In this document: positions 1 through 8,652 of the stretch, one piece after another
Layout: each line of letters begins with the position of its first letter
How positions within the stretch are numbered: the first letter of the stretch is position 1
NCBI GenBank assembly: GCA_017483235.1
Contig: JAFULE010000184.1
Span: 1 to 16,862, forward strand
Source: Faecalibacterium sp.
Lineage (GTDB): Bacteria; Bacillota; Clostridia; Oscillospirales; Ruminococcaceae
Direction: 5' to 3'
Length of the DNA stretch: 16,862 nucleotides
Position numbers and translations under genes: made by a program
Notes under the pieces: model-generated
The model's input: the letters and a program-made list of their open reading frames with translations, nothing else
Told to the model about the DNA's origin: nothing
Database searches by the model: none

Positions 1-59
1 CTTGCCCGCACAAGCTGCCCAATACCACTGCCGGTGCTGCGCATTGGTTACCTGCGCGA

Positions 60-63
<4 letters not shown>
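1..63 (-). CDS. Start of an unidentified gene coupled to murD (partial, cut by window edge)
   Basis: The ATG at 63-61 overlaps the murD stop codon in an ATGA arrangement, and the reading frame stays open to the window edge. It gives 21 residues beginning MIAQVTNAQH and ending WAACAGK. No separate strong ribosome binding site is visible, so translation would depend on coupling to murD. In many Firmicutes the gene after murD is a further cell-wall or division gene such as ftsW/spoVE or murG, but these 21 residues do not let me recognise one. The overlap is the only real support for calling this a gene; the product is unknown. Confidence 0.4.
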
Positions 64-1457
<1,394 letters not shown>

Positions 1458-1497
1458 TGCACAGGCCTCCTTTGGGTAAAAATGCTCATACATTGTT

Positions 1498-1526
1498 ATT
1501 ATAGCCTTTCGGCGACCATTGTGCAA
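1498..1526 (-). promoter_or_regulatory. Sigma-A type promoter of murD
   Basis: On the minus strand there is a -35 TTGCAC (1526-1521), a 17-bp spacer and a perfect -10 TATAAT (1503-1498). Transcription should start near 1491, giving a leader of about 34 nt that contains only the murD ribosome binding site. Confidence 0.8.
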
Positions 1527-1557
1527 TGAAAATTCACCCTTTTGCCATGGTTTTGGT

Positions 1558-1586
1558 TTGTGTTTTTCACTTCTTTCTGGTAAACT
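1558..1586 (+). promoter_or_regulatory. Probable extended -10 promoter for the solute-binding lipoprotein gene
   Basis: TAAACT at 1581-1586 is preceded by TGG (1578-1580), an extended -10 element. A weak -35, TTGTGT (1558-1563), sits 17 bp upstream. It points into the gene at 1621 and is divergent from the murD promoter, about 30 bp away. The match to consensus is moderate. Confidence 0.4.
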
Positions 1587-1620
1587 GAATGATTGAACCC
1601 CTTGCTTTGAAAGGACGGAA

Positions 1621-3189
1621 TTGCCGTTGAAACGTTTGCTTTTATCCCTGTGTGCCGCCGCGCTGGCCTGCTGCCTTGTCGCCTGCGGCGAAACCAGTTT
1701 GAATAATTTTACATGGTTTGTGGACAGTATCCCCGCAAATCTTGACCCACAGGTTGCCGCCAGCAGCGCCGATGTAACCGCCTGCACCAACCTTTACACC
1801 GGCCTTGTGCGCAAAGCTGCCGACGGCAGCATTGTAACTGCCGGCTGCCAGACATACACGATAAGCCCCGATGGGCTGCAGTATACCTTTACCCTTGCAC
1901 CGGACGCAGTGTATCTGGCCCGCCGCGGCGTTGCCAGCGAATACCGCATTACCGCCGATGACTATGTGTTTGCCTTCCGCCGCATTTACACTGCGGCCAC
2001 CCGCTCGCCCTACACCGACACCTATGCGGCCATTGCAAACAGTGCCGCCGTGCTGGCCGGCAGCGCCGCCCCCGAAACGCTGGGGGTTTCGGCTATAGAT
2101 GAGCACACGGTGCAGTTTACCCTCAGCCAGCCGGACGAAGCCTTTCTGCAAAAGCTGACCCTGCCCGGGGCTGCCCCCTGCGACGAGGAATTTTTCCAGA
2201 GCACCGGCGGTACCTACGGCCTGACTGCCGCCAGCACCCTGGCCAGCGGCAGCTTTTATCTGCACAACTGGACCGCCAACGGCCTGTTTTTACGCCGCAC
2301 TGCCGAGGGTGATGCCATCAACAATCTGCGGCTGGTGCAGAACACCGAGCATGCCGACCTGACCGCCGCTGAGCTGGTGGCTGAGGAATACTGCAGTGCC
2401 GCACTGGACCAAAGCGGCACTGCCGCCGGGCAAAACGGTATTGATTACACCGACACCACATGGTGTCTTGTGTTCAACCAGCGCAGCAAGCCGCTGGCCA
2501 ATGCCGATGTGCGCGCTGCACTGGCAGCGGCGGCGTACAAAGTGCCTCTTGGGTTGGAGAATACCGCCGGCTTTCTTCCCACCGAGGGGTTGGTTCCCGC
2601 CGGAACACAGGCAAATGGGACGGATTACACTGCTTTGCGGGGCAATATACTGCCGCAGCTGGGCGAAGCTAAAGCCCTGTACCAGCAGACGATGGCTCAG
2701 CCAGACGCCCCCAGAGTGACCGGTCTGACCCTGTTGGTGCCCGAGGGCAGCGAAATCGCCGCCATTTCACAGGCCATCAACGCCGCATGGCAGAAAGAGT
2801 TTTCGTTGTTTTTCAGCATCGAGACGGTTTCGCAGACCGAACTGCAGCAGCGGCTGACCACCGGCAGCTACACCATCGCCCTTGCCCCCCTGCAATTGAC
2901 CCAGAACGACCCGCTGGCTCTGCTTGCCCGCTTTGAGCGGGGCGGCTTTACCGGTTGGGCCGACGCCGAATACACCGCGCTGTGCCGCGCCGCCGCCCAG
3001 ACAAGCGGCAGCGAGCGCGCCCGATTGTGCGCCGCCGCCGAGCAGCAGCTGCTGCAGCAATGCGTGGCCGTGCCGCTGTTTTGTCAGCAGCGCCGCCTTG
3101 TGCTGCACAGCGGGGTACAGAACCTGTTGTTTGACCCCTACGGCCCGGTTCTGGATCTGACATGGGCCACCCGCAGCCAGAACAACTGA
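1621..3189 (+). CDS. Peptide-type ABC transporter solute-binding lipoprotein (SBP family 5, OppA/DppA-like)
   Basis: This is a predicted extracellular lipid-anchored receptor that would deliver oligopeptides or a similar solute to an ABC importer. The 522-residue product starts with KR, a hydrophobic stretch and the lipobox LVAC with the modified cysteine at 22. The mature part has the family-5 layout: an N-terminal lobe with NLDPQ near the start, NLYTGLVRKAADG, a SPDGLQYTFTL strand and RITADDYVFAFRRIY. A second lobe follows, with a VPEGSE segment after residue 360. The start is TTG at 1621, 5 nt after AAGGA (1611-1615); a TTG at 1627 is also possible and changes only two residues. It is the only plus-strand gene here, has no permease or ATPase genes beside it, and ends at a strong terminator. 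The substrate cannot be told from sequence. Confidence 0.85.
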   Translation: MPLKRLLLSLCAAALACCLVACGETSLNNFTWFVDSIPANLDPQVAASSADVTACTNLYTGLVRKAADGSIVTAGCQTYTISPDGLQYTFTLAPDAVYLARRGVASEYRITADDYVFAFRRIYTAATRSPYTDTYAAIANSAAVLAGSAAPETLGVSAIDEHTVQFTLSQPDEAFLQKLTLPGAAPCDEEFFQSTGGTYGLTAASTLASGSFYLHNWTANGLFLRRTAEGDAINNLRLVQNTEHADLTAAELVAEEYCSAALDQSGTAAGQNGIDYTDTTWCLVFNQRSKPLANADVRAALAAAAYKVPLGLENTAGFLPTEGLVPAGTQANGTDYTALRGNILPQLGEAKALYQQTMAQPDAPRVTGLTLLVPEGSEIAAISQAINAAWQKEFSLFFSIETVSQTELQQRLTTGSYTIALAPLQLTQNDPLALLARFERGGFTGWADAEYTALCRAAAQTSGSERARLCAAAEQQLLQQCVAVPLFCQQRRLVLHSGVQNLLFDPYGPVLDLTWATRSQNN

Positions 3190-3200
3190 ATCGTTGCAAA

Positions 3201-3240
3201 AAATCGCCCCCGCACAGTTCAGTGCGGGGGCGATTTTTAT
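3201..3240. terminator. Bidirectional intrinsic terminator between convergent genes
   Basis: A perfect 15-bp inverted repeat (3201-3215 with 3222-3236) has a GC-rich core, ATCGCCCCCGCAC, and a 6-nt loop. T runs follow on both strands: TTTTTATTTT on plus and TTTTTT on minus. It serves the solute-binding gene ending at 3189 and the PRPP synthetase gene ending at 3246. Confidence 0.95.
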
Positions 3241-3245
3241 TTTGT

Positions 3246-4394
3246 TTAGCCGCGGGAAGCCAGCAGGTTCTGGATCTTCTTGATGGGATCGCAGATGCTG
3301 GAAATGGACATCTCATGGTTCATGGCGGCGATGAAGTATGCCGTGTACTTGGACAGATCAGCATCGAAGTACCAGGGGCGCTCAAGCAGCTCGGGGGTGC
3401 GATAGGTGACGTTGGTGCCTACCACAGCGCTGATCACGCCTTCCTCATAGGCAGCGTCGAACTTGGCCAGACCGCTGGTGAACAGGGGGAAGGTGGCATC
3501 GGCAATGATGCGGGCGGCACCGCGCTTTTTCAGTTCGCGGGCAACCTCCAGCATGCTTTCGCCGGAAGCAATGATGTCGTCGGCGATGAAGACGGTTTTG
3601 CCATCAACGCTTTCGCCCAGATACTCTTGGGCCACGATGGGGTTGCGGCCGTTGACCACACGGGTGTAGTCGCGGCGCTTGTAGAACATGCCCAGATTGC
3701 AGCCCAGCACACTGGAGAAGTACATGTTGCGGTTGATGGCACCTTCGTCGGGGCTGATGACCATGAAATTGTCCTTGTTGAAGTCGATGTCCGGCATCCG
3801 CTTCAGCAGGGTTTTCAGCACCTGATAGGTGGGCATCACATTGTCGAAGCTCATCAGAGGCACTGCGTTCTGCAGGCGGGGGTCATGGGCATCGAAGGTG
3901 ACGATGTTCTTCACACCCATAGCCTGCAGTTCCTGCAGGGCCACGGCGCAGTCCAGGCTTTCGCGCACCATGCGGCGATGCTGGCGGCCGCCATACAGGC
4001 TGGTCATAATGACCGACACGCGATGGGCCTTGCCTGCAACAGCCTGAATGATACGCTTCAGGTTGGCAAAATGATCGTCGGGCGACAGGTGGTTGTCGTA
4101 GCCGAACAGCTTGTAGGTAACGCTGTAGTTGCCCGGATCCACCACGATGTAGATATCGTCGCCGCGGACAGACTGCTTGACCAGGCCCTTGGCGTCGCCG
4201 CTCTGGAAACGGGGGCAGTCGCAGGGGATGATGAAGCTTTCCTTCTCGTAGCCAACCTCTTTGGCCCAGCTGACCAGATAACGATCAATCAGGCCGGTCA
4301 GCTCTTCGGCGCCGGGGCAGGCGATCAGCGCCAGCTCGGCGATCTGAGTGTCGCGGCTGAAAAACACCTGGGGATTCACACTATCGTAAGACAT
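3246..4394 (-). CDS. prs: Ribose-phosphate pyrophosphokinase, long divergent form
   Basis: This enzyme transfers pyrophosphate from ATP to ribose 5-phosphate to make PRPP for nucleotide, histidine, tryptophan and NAD synthesis in the cytoplasm. At 382 residues it exceeds the usual 310-320, and it is divergent. Recognisable elements are the catalytic-loop region TSLYGGRQHRR (131-141), FDAHDPRLQ (167-175) where typical enzymes have DLHAGQIQ, SPDEGAINR (214-222) matching SPDxGG, and the PRPP-binding loop VFIADDIIASGES (268-280). The extra length lies mainly in an N-terminal region that reads PCDCPRFQSGD around 57-67, and in the C-terminal tail. ATG at 4394 follows AAGAGGTG by 8 nt. It lies downstream of metK on the same strand, with a 197-nt gap. 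The call to the PRPP synthetase/phosphoribosyltransferase fold is firm; enzyme activity is inferred. Confidence 0.85.
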   Translation of the reverse strand: MSYDSVNPQVFFSRDTQIAELALIACPGAEELTGLIDRYLVSWAKEVGYEKESFIIPCDCPRFQSGDAKGLVKQSVRGDDIYIVVDPGNYSVTYKLFGYDNHLSPDDHFANLKRIIQAVAGKAHRVSVIMTSLYGGRQHRRMVRESLDCAVALQELQAMGVKNIVTFDAHDPRLQNAVPLMSFDNVMPTYQVLKTLLKRMPDIDFNKDNFMVISPDEGAINRNMYFSSVLGCNLGMFYKRRDYTRVVNGRNPIVAQEYLGESVDGKTVFIADDIIASGESMLEVARELKKRGAARIIADATFPLFTSGLAKFDAAYEEGVISAVVGTNVTYRTPELLERPWYFDADLSKYTAYFIAAMNHEMSISSICDPIKKIQNLLASRG

Positions 4395-4467
4395 AATTGC
4401 AGCACCTCTTTATATCATTCTGACTTCTTGATAAACCAAAGCACCCAGTAGAACCATGGATAGTTTC

Positions 4468-4476
4468 ATTTTACCA
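4468..4476 (-). promoter_or_regulatory. Possible extended -10 promoter for prs
   Basis: On the minus strand TAAAAT (4473-4468) is directly preceded by TGG (4476-4474), an extended -10. An A/T-rich tract (4477-4490) lies upstream, but I see no good -35. It would give a leader of about 67 nt before the prs start. Confidence 0.35.
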
Positions 4477-4499
4477 CAAAAAATTTTTTCTTCTACCGA

Positions 4500-4562
4500 A
4501 ATTTGACCGCAAACGGCAAATTCTGCTCCTTGCACATTCCGCGCTTGGTTTTCTTTGTGCAA
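4500..4562. repeat. Two inverted repeats in the metK-prs gap
   Basis: The first is a 9-bp hairpin with one bulged base: AATTTG/CCG at 4500-4509 pairs with CGG/CAAATT at 4514-4522, around the loop CAAA. The second is a 7-bp inverted repeat, TTGCACA (4530-4536) and TGTGCAA (4556-4562), with a 19-nt loop. Neither is followed closely by a T run, so no standard terminator is evident after metK. They could be RNA processing or weak termination structures. Confidence 0.3.
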
Positions 4563-4593
4563 ATGTCAGTATTTGCCAAAATAAACGCCAACT

Positions 4594-5745
4594 TTACAGG
4601 GCAGCAACGGCAGCCTTCAGGGCTTCCACCTTGTTGGTCTGCTCCCACTTTACGCCCAGATCCTCGCGGCCCATGTGGCCGTAGGCAGCCAGCTGGCGGT
4701 AGATGGGCTTGCGCAGATCCAGCTCGCGGATGATGGCGGCGGGGGTCAGGTCGAACACCTTGGCCACGGCAGCCTCGATCACCGCATCGGCCACGGTGCC
4801 GGTGCCGAAGGTATCCACAAAAATGGACACGGGCTTGGCCACACCGATGGCGTAGGCAACCTGCACCTCGCACTTTTTGGCAAGGCCGGCAGCCACAATG
4901 TTCTTGGCCACCCAGCGGGTGGCGTAAGCGGCGCTGCGGTCCACCTTGCTGGGGTCCTTGCCCGAGAAGGCGCCGCCGCCATGGCGGGAGTAGCCGCCGT
5001 AGGTGTCCACAATGATCTTGCGGCCAGTCAGGCCGCTGTCGCCCTGCGGGCCGCCCACAACAAAGCGGCCGGTGGGGTTGATGTGGAACTTGGTGTTTTC
5101 ATCCATCAGATTGGCGGGAATGGTGGCTTTGATGACATGCTCCATGATGTCGGCACGCAGCTGCTCGGTGGTAACAGCGTCGCTGTGCTGGCTGCTGACC
5201 ACCACGGTGTCCACACGCACCGGCTTGCCATCCTCGTATTCCACGGTCACCTGGCTTTTGCCGTCCGGGCGCAGATAACCCAGCGTTCCGTTCTTGCGCA
5301 CCTCGGTCAGCTTCAGGGCCAGCTTATGGGCCAGGCTGATGGGCATGGGCATCAGTTCGGGGGTTTCGTCGCAGGCATAACCGAACATCATGCCCTGGTC
5401 ACCGGCGCCACCCACCTCGTCGTTGGTGCCCAGCGCAATGTCGGGGCTCTGGCCGTCAATATTGGAAATGACCGCACAGGTGTCACAGTCAAAGCCGTAC
5501 TTGGCGCGGGTGTAGCCGATGTCGCGCACGACCTCGCGCACGATGGACTGGAAGTCCACATAGCAGCTGGTGGTGATTTCGCCCATGATGTGCACCAGGC
5601 CGGTGGAAGCGCAGGTTTCACAGGCAACGCGGGCGCCGGGATCCTTTTCCAGAATGGCGTCCAGAATGGCATCCGAGATCTGGTCGCAGATCTTATCGGG
5701 ATGGCCTTCGGTGACAGATTCGGAAGTGAACAGATACTTTGCCAT
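4594..5745 (-). CDS. metK: S-adenosylmethionine synthetase (methionine adenosyltransferase)
   Basis: MetK makes S-adenosylmethionine from methionine and ATP in the cytoplasm, supplying the cell's main methyl donor. The 383-residue product has the normal length and all signature motifs. These are EGHPDKICDQISDAILD at 13-29 with the catalytic histidine H15, the methionine/ATP site GAGDQG at 113-118, and the phosphate loop GGGAFSGKD at 256-264 followed by KVDRSAAY. ATG at 5745 is set by AAAGGAG 8 nt upstream. Its leader carries a SAM-I riboswitch with a terminator, so the end product should shut off transcription. The next gene downstream is prs; no clear terminator separates them, so some cotranscription is possible. 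Confidence 0.98.
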   Translation of the reverse strand: MAKYLFTSESVTEGHPDKICDQISDAILDAILEKDPGARVACETCASTGLVHIMGEITTSCYVDFQSIVREVVRDIGYTRAKYGFDCDTCAVISNIDGQSPDIALGTNDEVGGAGDQGMMFGYACDETPELMPMPISLAHKLALKLTEVRKNGTLGYLRPDGKSQVTVEYEDGKPVRVDTVVVSSQHSDAVTTEQLRADIMEHVIKATIPANLMDENTKFHINPTGRFVVGGPQGDSGLTGRKIIVDTYGGYSRHGGGAFSGKDPSKVDRSAAYATRWVAKNIVAAGLAKKCEVQVAYAIGVAKPVSIFVDTFGTGTVADAVIEAAVAKVFDLTPAAIIRELDLRKPIYRQLAAYGHMGREDLGVKWEQTNKVEALKAAVAAL

Positions 5746-5830
5746 AATCTTTTCTCCTTTTCAAACAGTTGATTGTTAGCTTTGACAGAAAGGCAACTGT
5801 CGGAAAGACGCTGCAACGCGCTTTTCAGGA

Positions 5831-5867
5831 TAAATAAAAGCGCTCAGATCCCGAAGGACCTGAGCGC
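5831..5867 (-). terminator. Riboswitch-controlled intrinsic terminator of metK
   Basis: In the minus-strand RNA a 12-bp stem (5867-5856 with 5851-5840, one G-U pair) is capped by a UUCG tetraloop and followed by TTTTATTTA. It lies directly after the SAM aptamer and 86 nt before metK. This is the expression platform expected for an S-box leader. Confidence 0.92.
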
Positions 5868-5871
5868 ACCA

Positions 5872-5968
5872 CTCTTATCTTTCGGTTTCCCGCAGGATTT
5901 GGCACCTTACGCGTTTGCGCAGGTTGTCGGGCTTCACAGGGCCTGTCCCCTCTGCCACTCTTGATAAG
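5872..5968 (-). ncRNA. SAM-I (S-box) riboswitch aptamer upstream of metK
   Basis: The minus-strand RNA opens with CTTATCAAGAG and closes with GATAAGAG, which form P1. In between are the conserved parts of the class in order: GAGTGGCAGAGGGGACAGGC, then CCTGTGAAGCCCGACAACC, a variable P3 hairpin around GCGCAAACGCG, then AAGGTGCCAAATCCTGC and GGGAAACCGAAAG. In known S-box leaders SAM binding stabilises P1 and lets the downstream terminator form, so metK is expressed when SAM is low. The terminator at 5831-5867 fits an OFF switch. Confidence 0.97.
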
Positions 5969-5991
5969 TTGCTATTCTGTTTTACGGCACT

Positions 5992-6020
5992 ATTATACCA
6001 TTCGGCAAAAAACGCGTCAA
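5992..6020 (-). promoter_or_regulatory. Sigma-A promoter of the metK riboswitch transcript
   Basis: On the minus strand there is a -35 TTGACG (6020-6015), a 17-bp spacer and a perfect -10 TATAAT (5997-5992) with an upstream TGG extension. The predicted start near 5985 is about 17 nt before the riboswitch P1. Confidence 0.88.
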
Positions 6021-6082
6021 TCGGACAAACCAACCATTATGCACAAACAACCTAAAATTTAATGTGCATTTCGCACAAAACC

Positions 6083-7069
6083 TCAAATCGTTCGGGCCGG
6101 CACATAGCCGGTGTCCCGGATGCATTGCGCCCCTTCGGGGCCGCATAGCCAGTCGTATACGGTGCGGGCGGGGCTGCCCTGTGCCGCGTTTTTGTGGATG
6201 ACCGCAAAAAACTCGTTGCAGTAAGGATAACTCTGGTCGGCAATGGTGTCGTTGGCAGGCAGCACCCCATCCACCGCGATCAACCGCAGGCCGGGCTTCT
6301 GATACATCTGATCGATGTAATAATACACCGAAAAGCCCAGCGCATTGCCCTGATTGTTATATTCGGCCAGTGCATCCACCAACCCAGCCATCGCACCGGG
6401 GGCCAGCTCGGTGGGGGCGGCCATAGGCTGGGTATCCCCCATCACCAGCTTCTGGAACATGGTCTGACTGCCGCTGTCCTCGCTGCGCTGAAAGGCCACA
6501 ATGGGGCTGTCGGCACCGCCTACCTGCTTCCAGTTTGTGATTTTGCCAGTGTAAATATCCACCAGCTGCTGCCGGCTCAGGCTTTGCACCGGATTCTGTT
6601 CATTGACCATAAACACCAGCGCATCCCGGCCAATGGGGGTTACCTCCAGTTCGGTGCCCGCGTCGGCGATCTGCTGCTGAATGTAGGCCGGTGCCTCGTA
6701 CACCACCAGAATCATCCGGTCCAGATCCTGCTTTTCGTAGTACAGGCCCATGTACTGCCACGCAAAGCCGGTGGTGGATACACTGATTCCGGTTTGGATA
6801 TCCAACAGATCATCGCCGGTGATGCGGTGCTGGGCTTCGGCCATCAGTGGGATGCAGGCAGTACTGCCGTCCACGCGGGGATATTCCTCCGGCGAAAGAA
6901 TGGGAATGATTTCGGTGGTGCCGCCCGAAGCAGCCCCCGATGAGGAAGCCGCCGGTACACTGCTGTCGGCCGGTTCACTGCCGGCCTTCAACCCACAGGC
7001 CGCCAGCGTCAGTGCCGTACCACCTGCCAGAAGCGCTTTGCAAAAGCTGCGCCGTTCTATCTTTTTCAT
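6083..7069 (-). CDS. PstS-like substrate-binding lipoprotein with twin-arginine-like signal
   Basis: This is a predicted surface-anchored binding protein of the PBP_like_2/phosphate-binding type, 328 residues. The N-terminus has RRSFCK at 6-11, resembling the Tat motif, a hydrophobic stretch, and the lipobox LAAC with cysteine 25. A Ser/Ala/Gly-rich linker runs to about residue 50. Family features are VDGSTA (66-71), GRDALVFMVNEQNPV (147-161), IYTGKITNWKQVGG (172-185) and RSEDSGSQTMF (195-205), which corresponds to the anion-binding loop. The frame is open for 56 more codons upstream, but AGGAG 8 nt before the ATG at 7069 sets the start. The gene lies 19 nt after the preceding lipoprotein gene, so the two are very likely one operon. 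No pstC, pstA or pstB is nearby, so phosphate uptake is not established; it may be a sensor or bind another oxyanion. Confidence 0.82.
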   Translation of the reverse strand: MKKIERRSFCKALLAGGTALTLAACGLKAGSEPADSSVPAASSSGAASGGTTEIIPILSPEEYPRVDGSTACIPLMAEAQHRITGDDLLDIQTGISVSTTGFAWQYMGLYYEKQDLDRMILVVYEAPAYIQQQIADAGTELEVTPIGRDALVFMVNEQNPVQSLSRQQLVDIYTGKITNWKQVGGADSPIVAFQRSEDSGSQTMFQKLVMGDTQPMAAPTELAPGAMAGLVDALAEYNNQGNALGFSVYYYIDQMYQKPGLRLIAVDGVLPANDTIADQSYPYCNEFFAVIHKNAAQGSPARTVYDWLCGPEGAQCIRDTGYVPARTI

Positions 7070-7088
7070 CGTAGCTTCTCCTCTTTTT

Positions 7089-8564
7089 TTACCAATATAG
7101 TTCGATCTGATCCTCTGTCGGGCTCTGCCAGATGCTGGTACTCCACAGCCAGTTGCCGGCAAGATCCATCCAGCCGTATTCAAAGCCGCGGCGGCAGGCG
7201 AAAAACTCCGGCTCACAGGCCGACACATTGGCCACATTTTTGATCAGCACGTTGCCCTGCAGGTCAATGATATCCATTCGGTATCCGCCGCCGGTATTGT
7301 TTTCGTAGTTAAAGCCGTAACCGTAGCCTGCATTATCATCCAGGGTGATATGGTCATAGCCTCTGATGGGCGCATTCCAACTCGTATCCCCTGCACCGAA
7401 CAGCTGATACCACTCGACAAAATCATCCTCGTAATAGGTGCTGATGTTCAAAAGCACCAGCTGTTGTTCCGCCAGAATTTGCATATAGCTGTAGGTATCT
7501 GCGTCGAGCTGCACGTCAAAAGAGTAGGGCTGTTCAAACAGCAACGCTCCATCTTTGTACAGGCGTACCGTATCTGCGGTACGCAGGGCGCAGTAGCCGC
7601 TGTCGTTCCAGTAGCTGCAATCCACCGGAACGCTCTGCCCTGCCGCATCGATAAAATCGTATGCAAATTGACGATCCTGTCGGTTGGGATCGGCCAGCAC
7701 CACCGCGCCATCTTCCAGCAGCGCGATGCACTGGGTTTTGCTGCGGAACACCTCTTCCCTGCTTTGCAGCGAGATCACACGCCGGCCACCGTCCACGCAG
7801 ATCAGCTCTTTGCCGCAAAAATCGTAGTAATCCCCAATCGTTTCGCCGGTTTCCGGGTTATAAAGCATCCGGTCATAATTCGAAGTGCGTACCGGCAGCC
7901 AGCCGGGTATGGCTGCGCTGCCATCCGAGTTCCAATCCGGCAGGGTCTGCAGCAATTCGCCGGTTGTGTCGTACAATAGCAGCTCAAACTCGCCTTTGTT
8001 GTAGTCGAACCAATCCACACACAGCAGCCCCTGCCACGGGCTGGAAAGGCTGGTACCGCCCCGGGGCAGCTGCACCATTTTGCCGGTGGAAAGCTGCAGC
8101 AGCGCCGAAGCCGCCGTACCGCCGTATTCATCCTGCTCGGTGATCAGGCGCAGCCACCCGTCGCAGATGGTATAGGTGCTGCTGCCGCCCAGATCCCGCA
8201 CCACCGCACCGGTTTTGTCCCGCAGGGTGTAGCGATACTGGTCACTGCCTTCGGGGCAGCCCAGCAAAAAGTAATCGGTCTGCCCGGTGACCCAATCGGT
8301 CAGCAGGTTGATGGTTTCGTGCGCTGTTTTGGTATAGATGGGAGTGCTGCCGCAGAATACCGTCTGAGCAGCGGGGTGATATCGCAGCTTACCATCGTTC
8401 AGGGGATTTTCGGTCGGTACGGATGTGGAAGGCTGCCCCTGCGATGCCGCCGGTGTACCGCCTTGCCCCGGCTGCGAGACAGAAGCCGCCGGCACTGCAC
8501 AGCCGGCCAATAAAACAGCCGCCAGCAGCAACACGGTTATTCCAAAACCATGATATTTGATCAT
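7089..8564 (-). CDS. Large lipoprotein of unknown function with short beta-hairpin (WG-like) repeats
   Basis: I do not recognise a named family. The 491-residue product begins with a short basic segment, the hydrophobic stretch ITVLLLAAVLLAGC and the lipobox LAGC with cysteine 22. A Pro/Ser/Gln linker follows to about residue 55, so it should be anchored on the outer face of the membrane. The mature domain carries a recurring hydrophobic-x-D-x-x-G-x-x-V/L unit: LRDKTGAVV (114), LYDTTGELL (197), FIDAAGQSV (304), LYKDGALLF (335), IIDLQGNVL (432) and WMDLAGNWL (465). The spacing suggests a beta-propeller or WG-repeat-like fold. ATG at 8564 follows AAAAGGGGG (8573-8581) by 8 nt; an ATG at 8591 lacks a binding site. 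It is the first gene of a probable operon with the PstS-like lipoprotein, 19 nt downstream. Confidence 0.75.
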   Translation of the reverse strand: MIKYHGFGITVLLLAAVLLAGCAVPAASVSQPGQGGTPAASQGQPSTSVPTENPLNDGKLRYHPAAQTVFCGSTPIYTKTAHETINLLTDWVTGQTDYFLLGCPEGSDQYRYTLRDKTGAVVRDLGGSSTYTICDGWLRLITEQDEYGGTAASALLQLSTGKMVQLPRGGTSLSSPWQGLLCVDWFDYNKGEFELLLYDTTGELLQTLPDWNSDGSAAIPGWLPVRTSNYDRMLYNPETGETIGDYYDFCGKELICVDGGRRVISLQSREEVFRSKTQCIALLEDGAVVLADPNRQDRQFAYDFIDAAGQSVPVDCSYWNDSGYCALRTADTVRLYKDGALLFEQPYSFDVQLDADTYSYMQILAEQQLVLLNISTYYEDDFVEWYQLFGAGDTSWNAPIRGYDHITLDDNAGYGYGFNYENNTGGGYRMDIIDLQGNVLIKNVANVSACEPEFFACRRGFEYGWMDLAGNWLWSTSIWQSPTEDQIELYW

Positions 8565-8586
8565 CTCAGCCGCCCCCTTTTGGTTT

Positions 8587-8595
8587 ATCATAGCA
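8587..8595 (-). promoter_or_regulatory. Possible extended -10 promoter of the two-lipoprotein operon
   Basis: On the minus strand TATGAT (8592-8587) is preceded by TGC (8595-8593), an extended -10. I find no convincing -35. It lies downstream of the rplQ terminator, so a new promoter is needed here. The leader would be very short, about 16 nt. Confidence 0.35.
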
Positions 8596-8652
8596 CGAAG
8601 CCTTTGTAAAAGATACGAAATAGCCAAAAAAAAAGATTGCGTTAACGTCCAA

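Noticed and set aside
3162..4451. Long plus-strand frame across prs, and a similar one across metK (4675-5772)
   Set aside because: Both are shadows of well-supported minus-strand genes; the first even begins inside the preceding gene and crosses the terminator.
5765..5800. Inverted repeat ACAGTTG / CAACTGT between the metK terminator and start codon
   Set aside because: Seven base pairs with a 22-nt loop and no T run; not convincing as a second regulatory stem.
6063..6077. Small hairpin TGTGC/GCACA after the PstS-like gene
   Set aside because: Only five base pairs and a weak T tract, so I did not call it a terminator, although some termination before the metK promoter is expected here.
8640..8647. 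Perfect 8-bp palindrome CGTTAACG upstream of the lipoprotein operon
   Set aside because: It could be a repressor half-site core, but it is too short, has no symmetric flanks and lies about 50 bp above the -10, so chance is likely.
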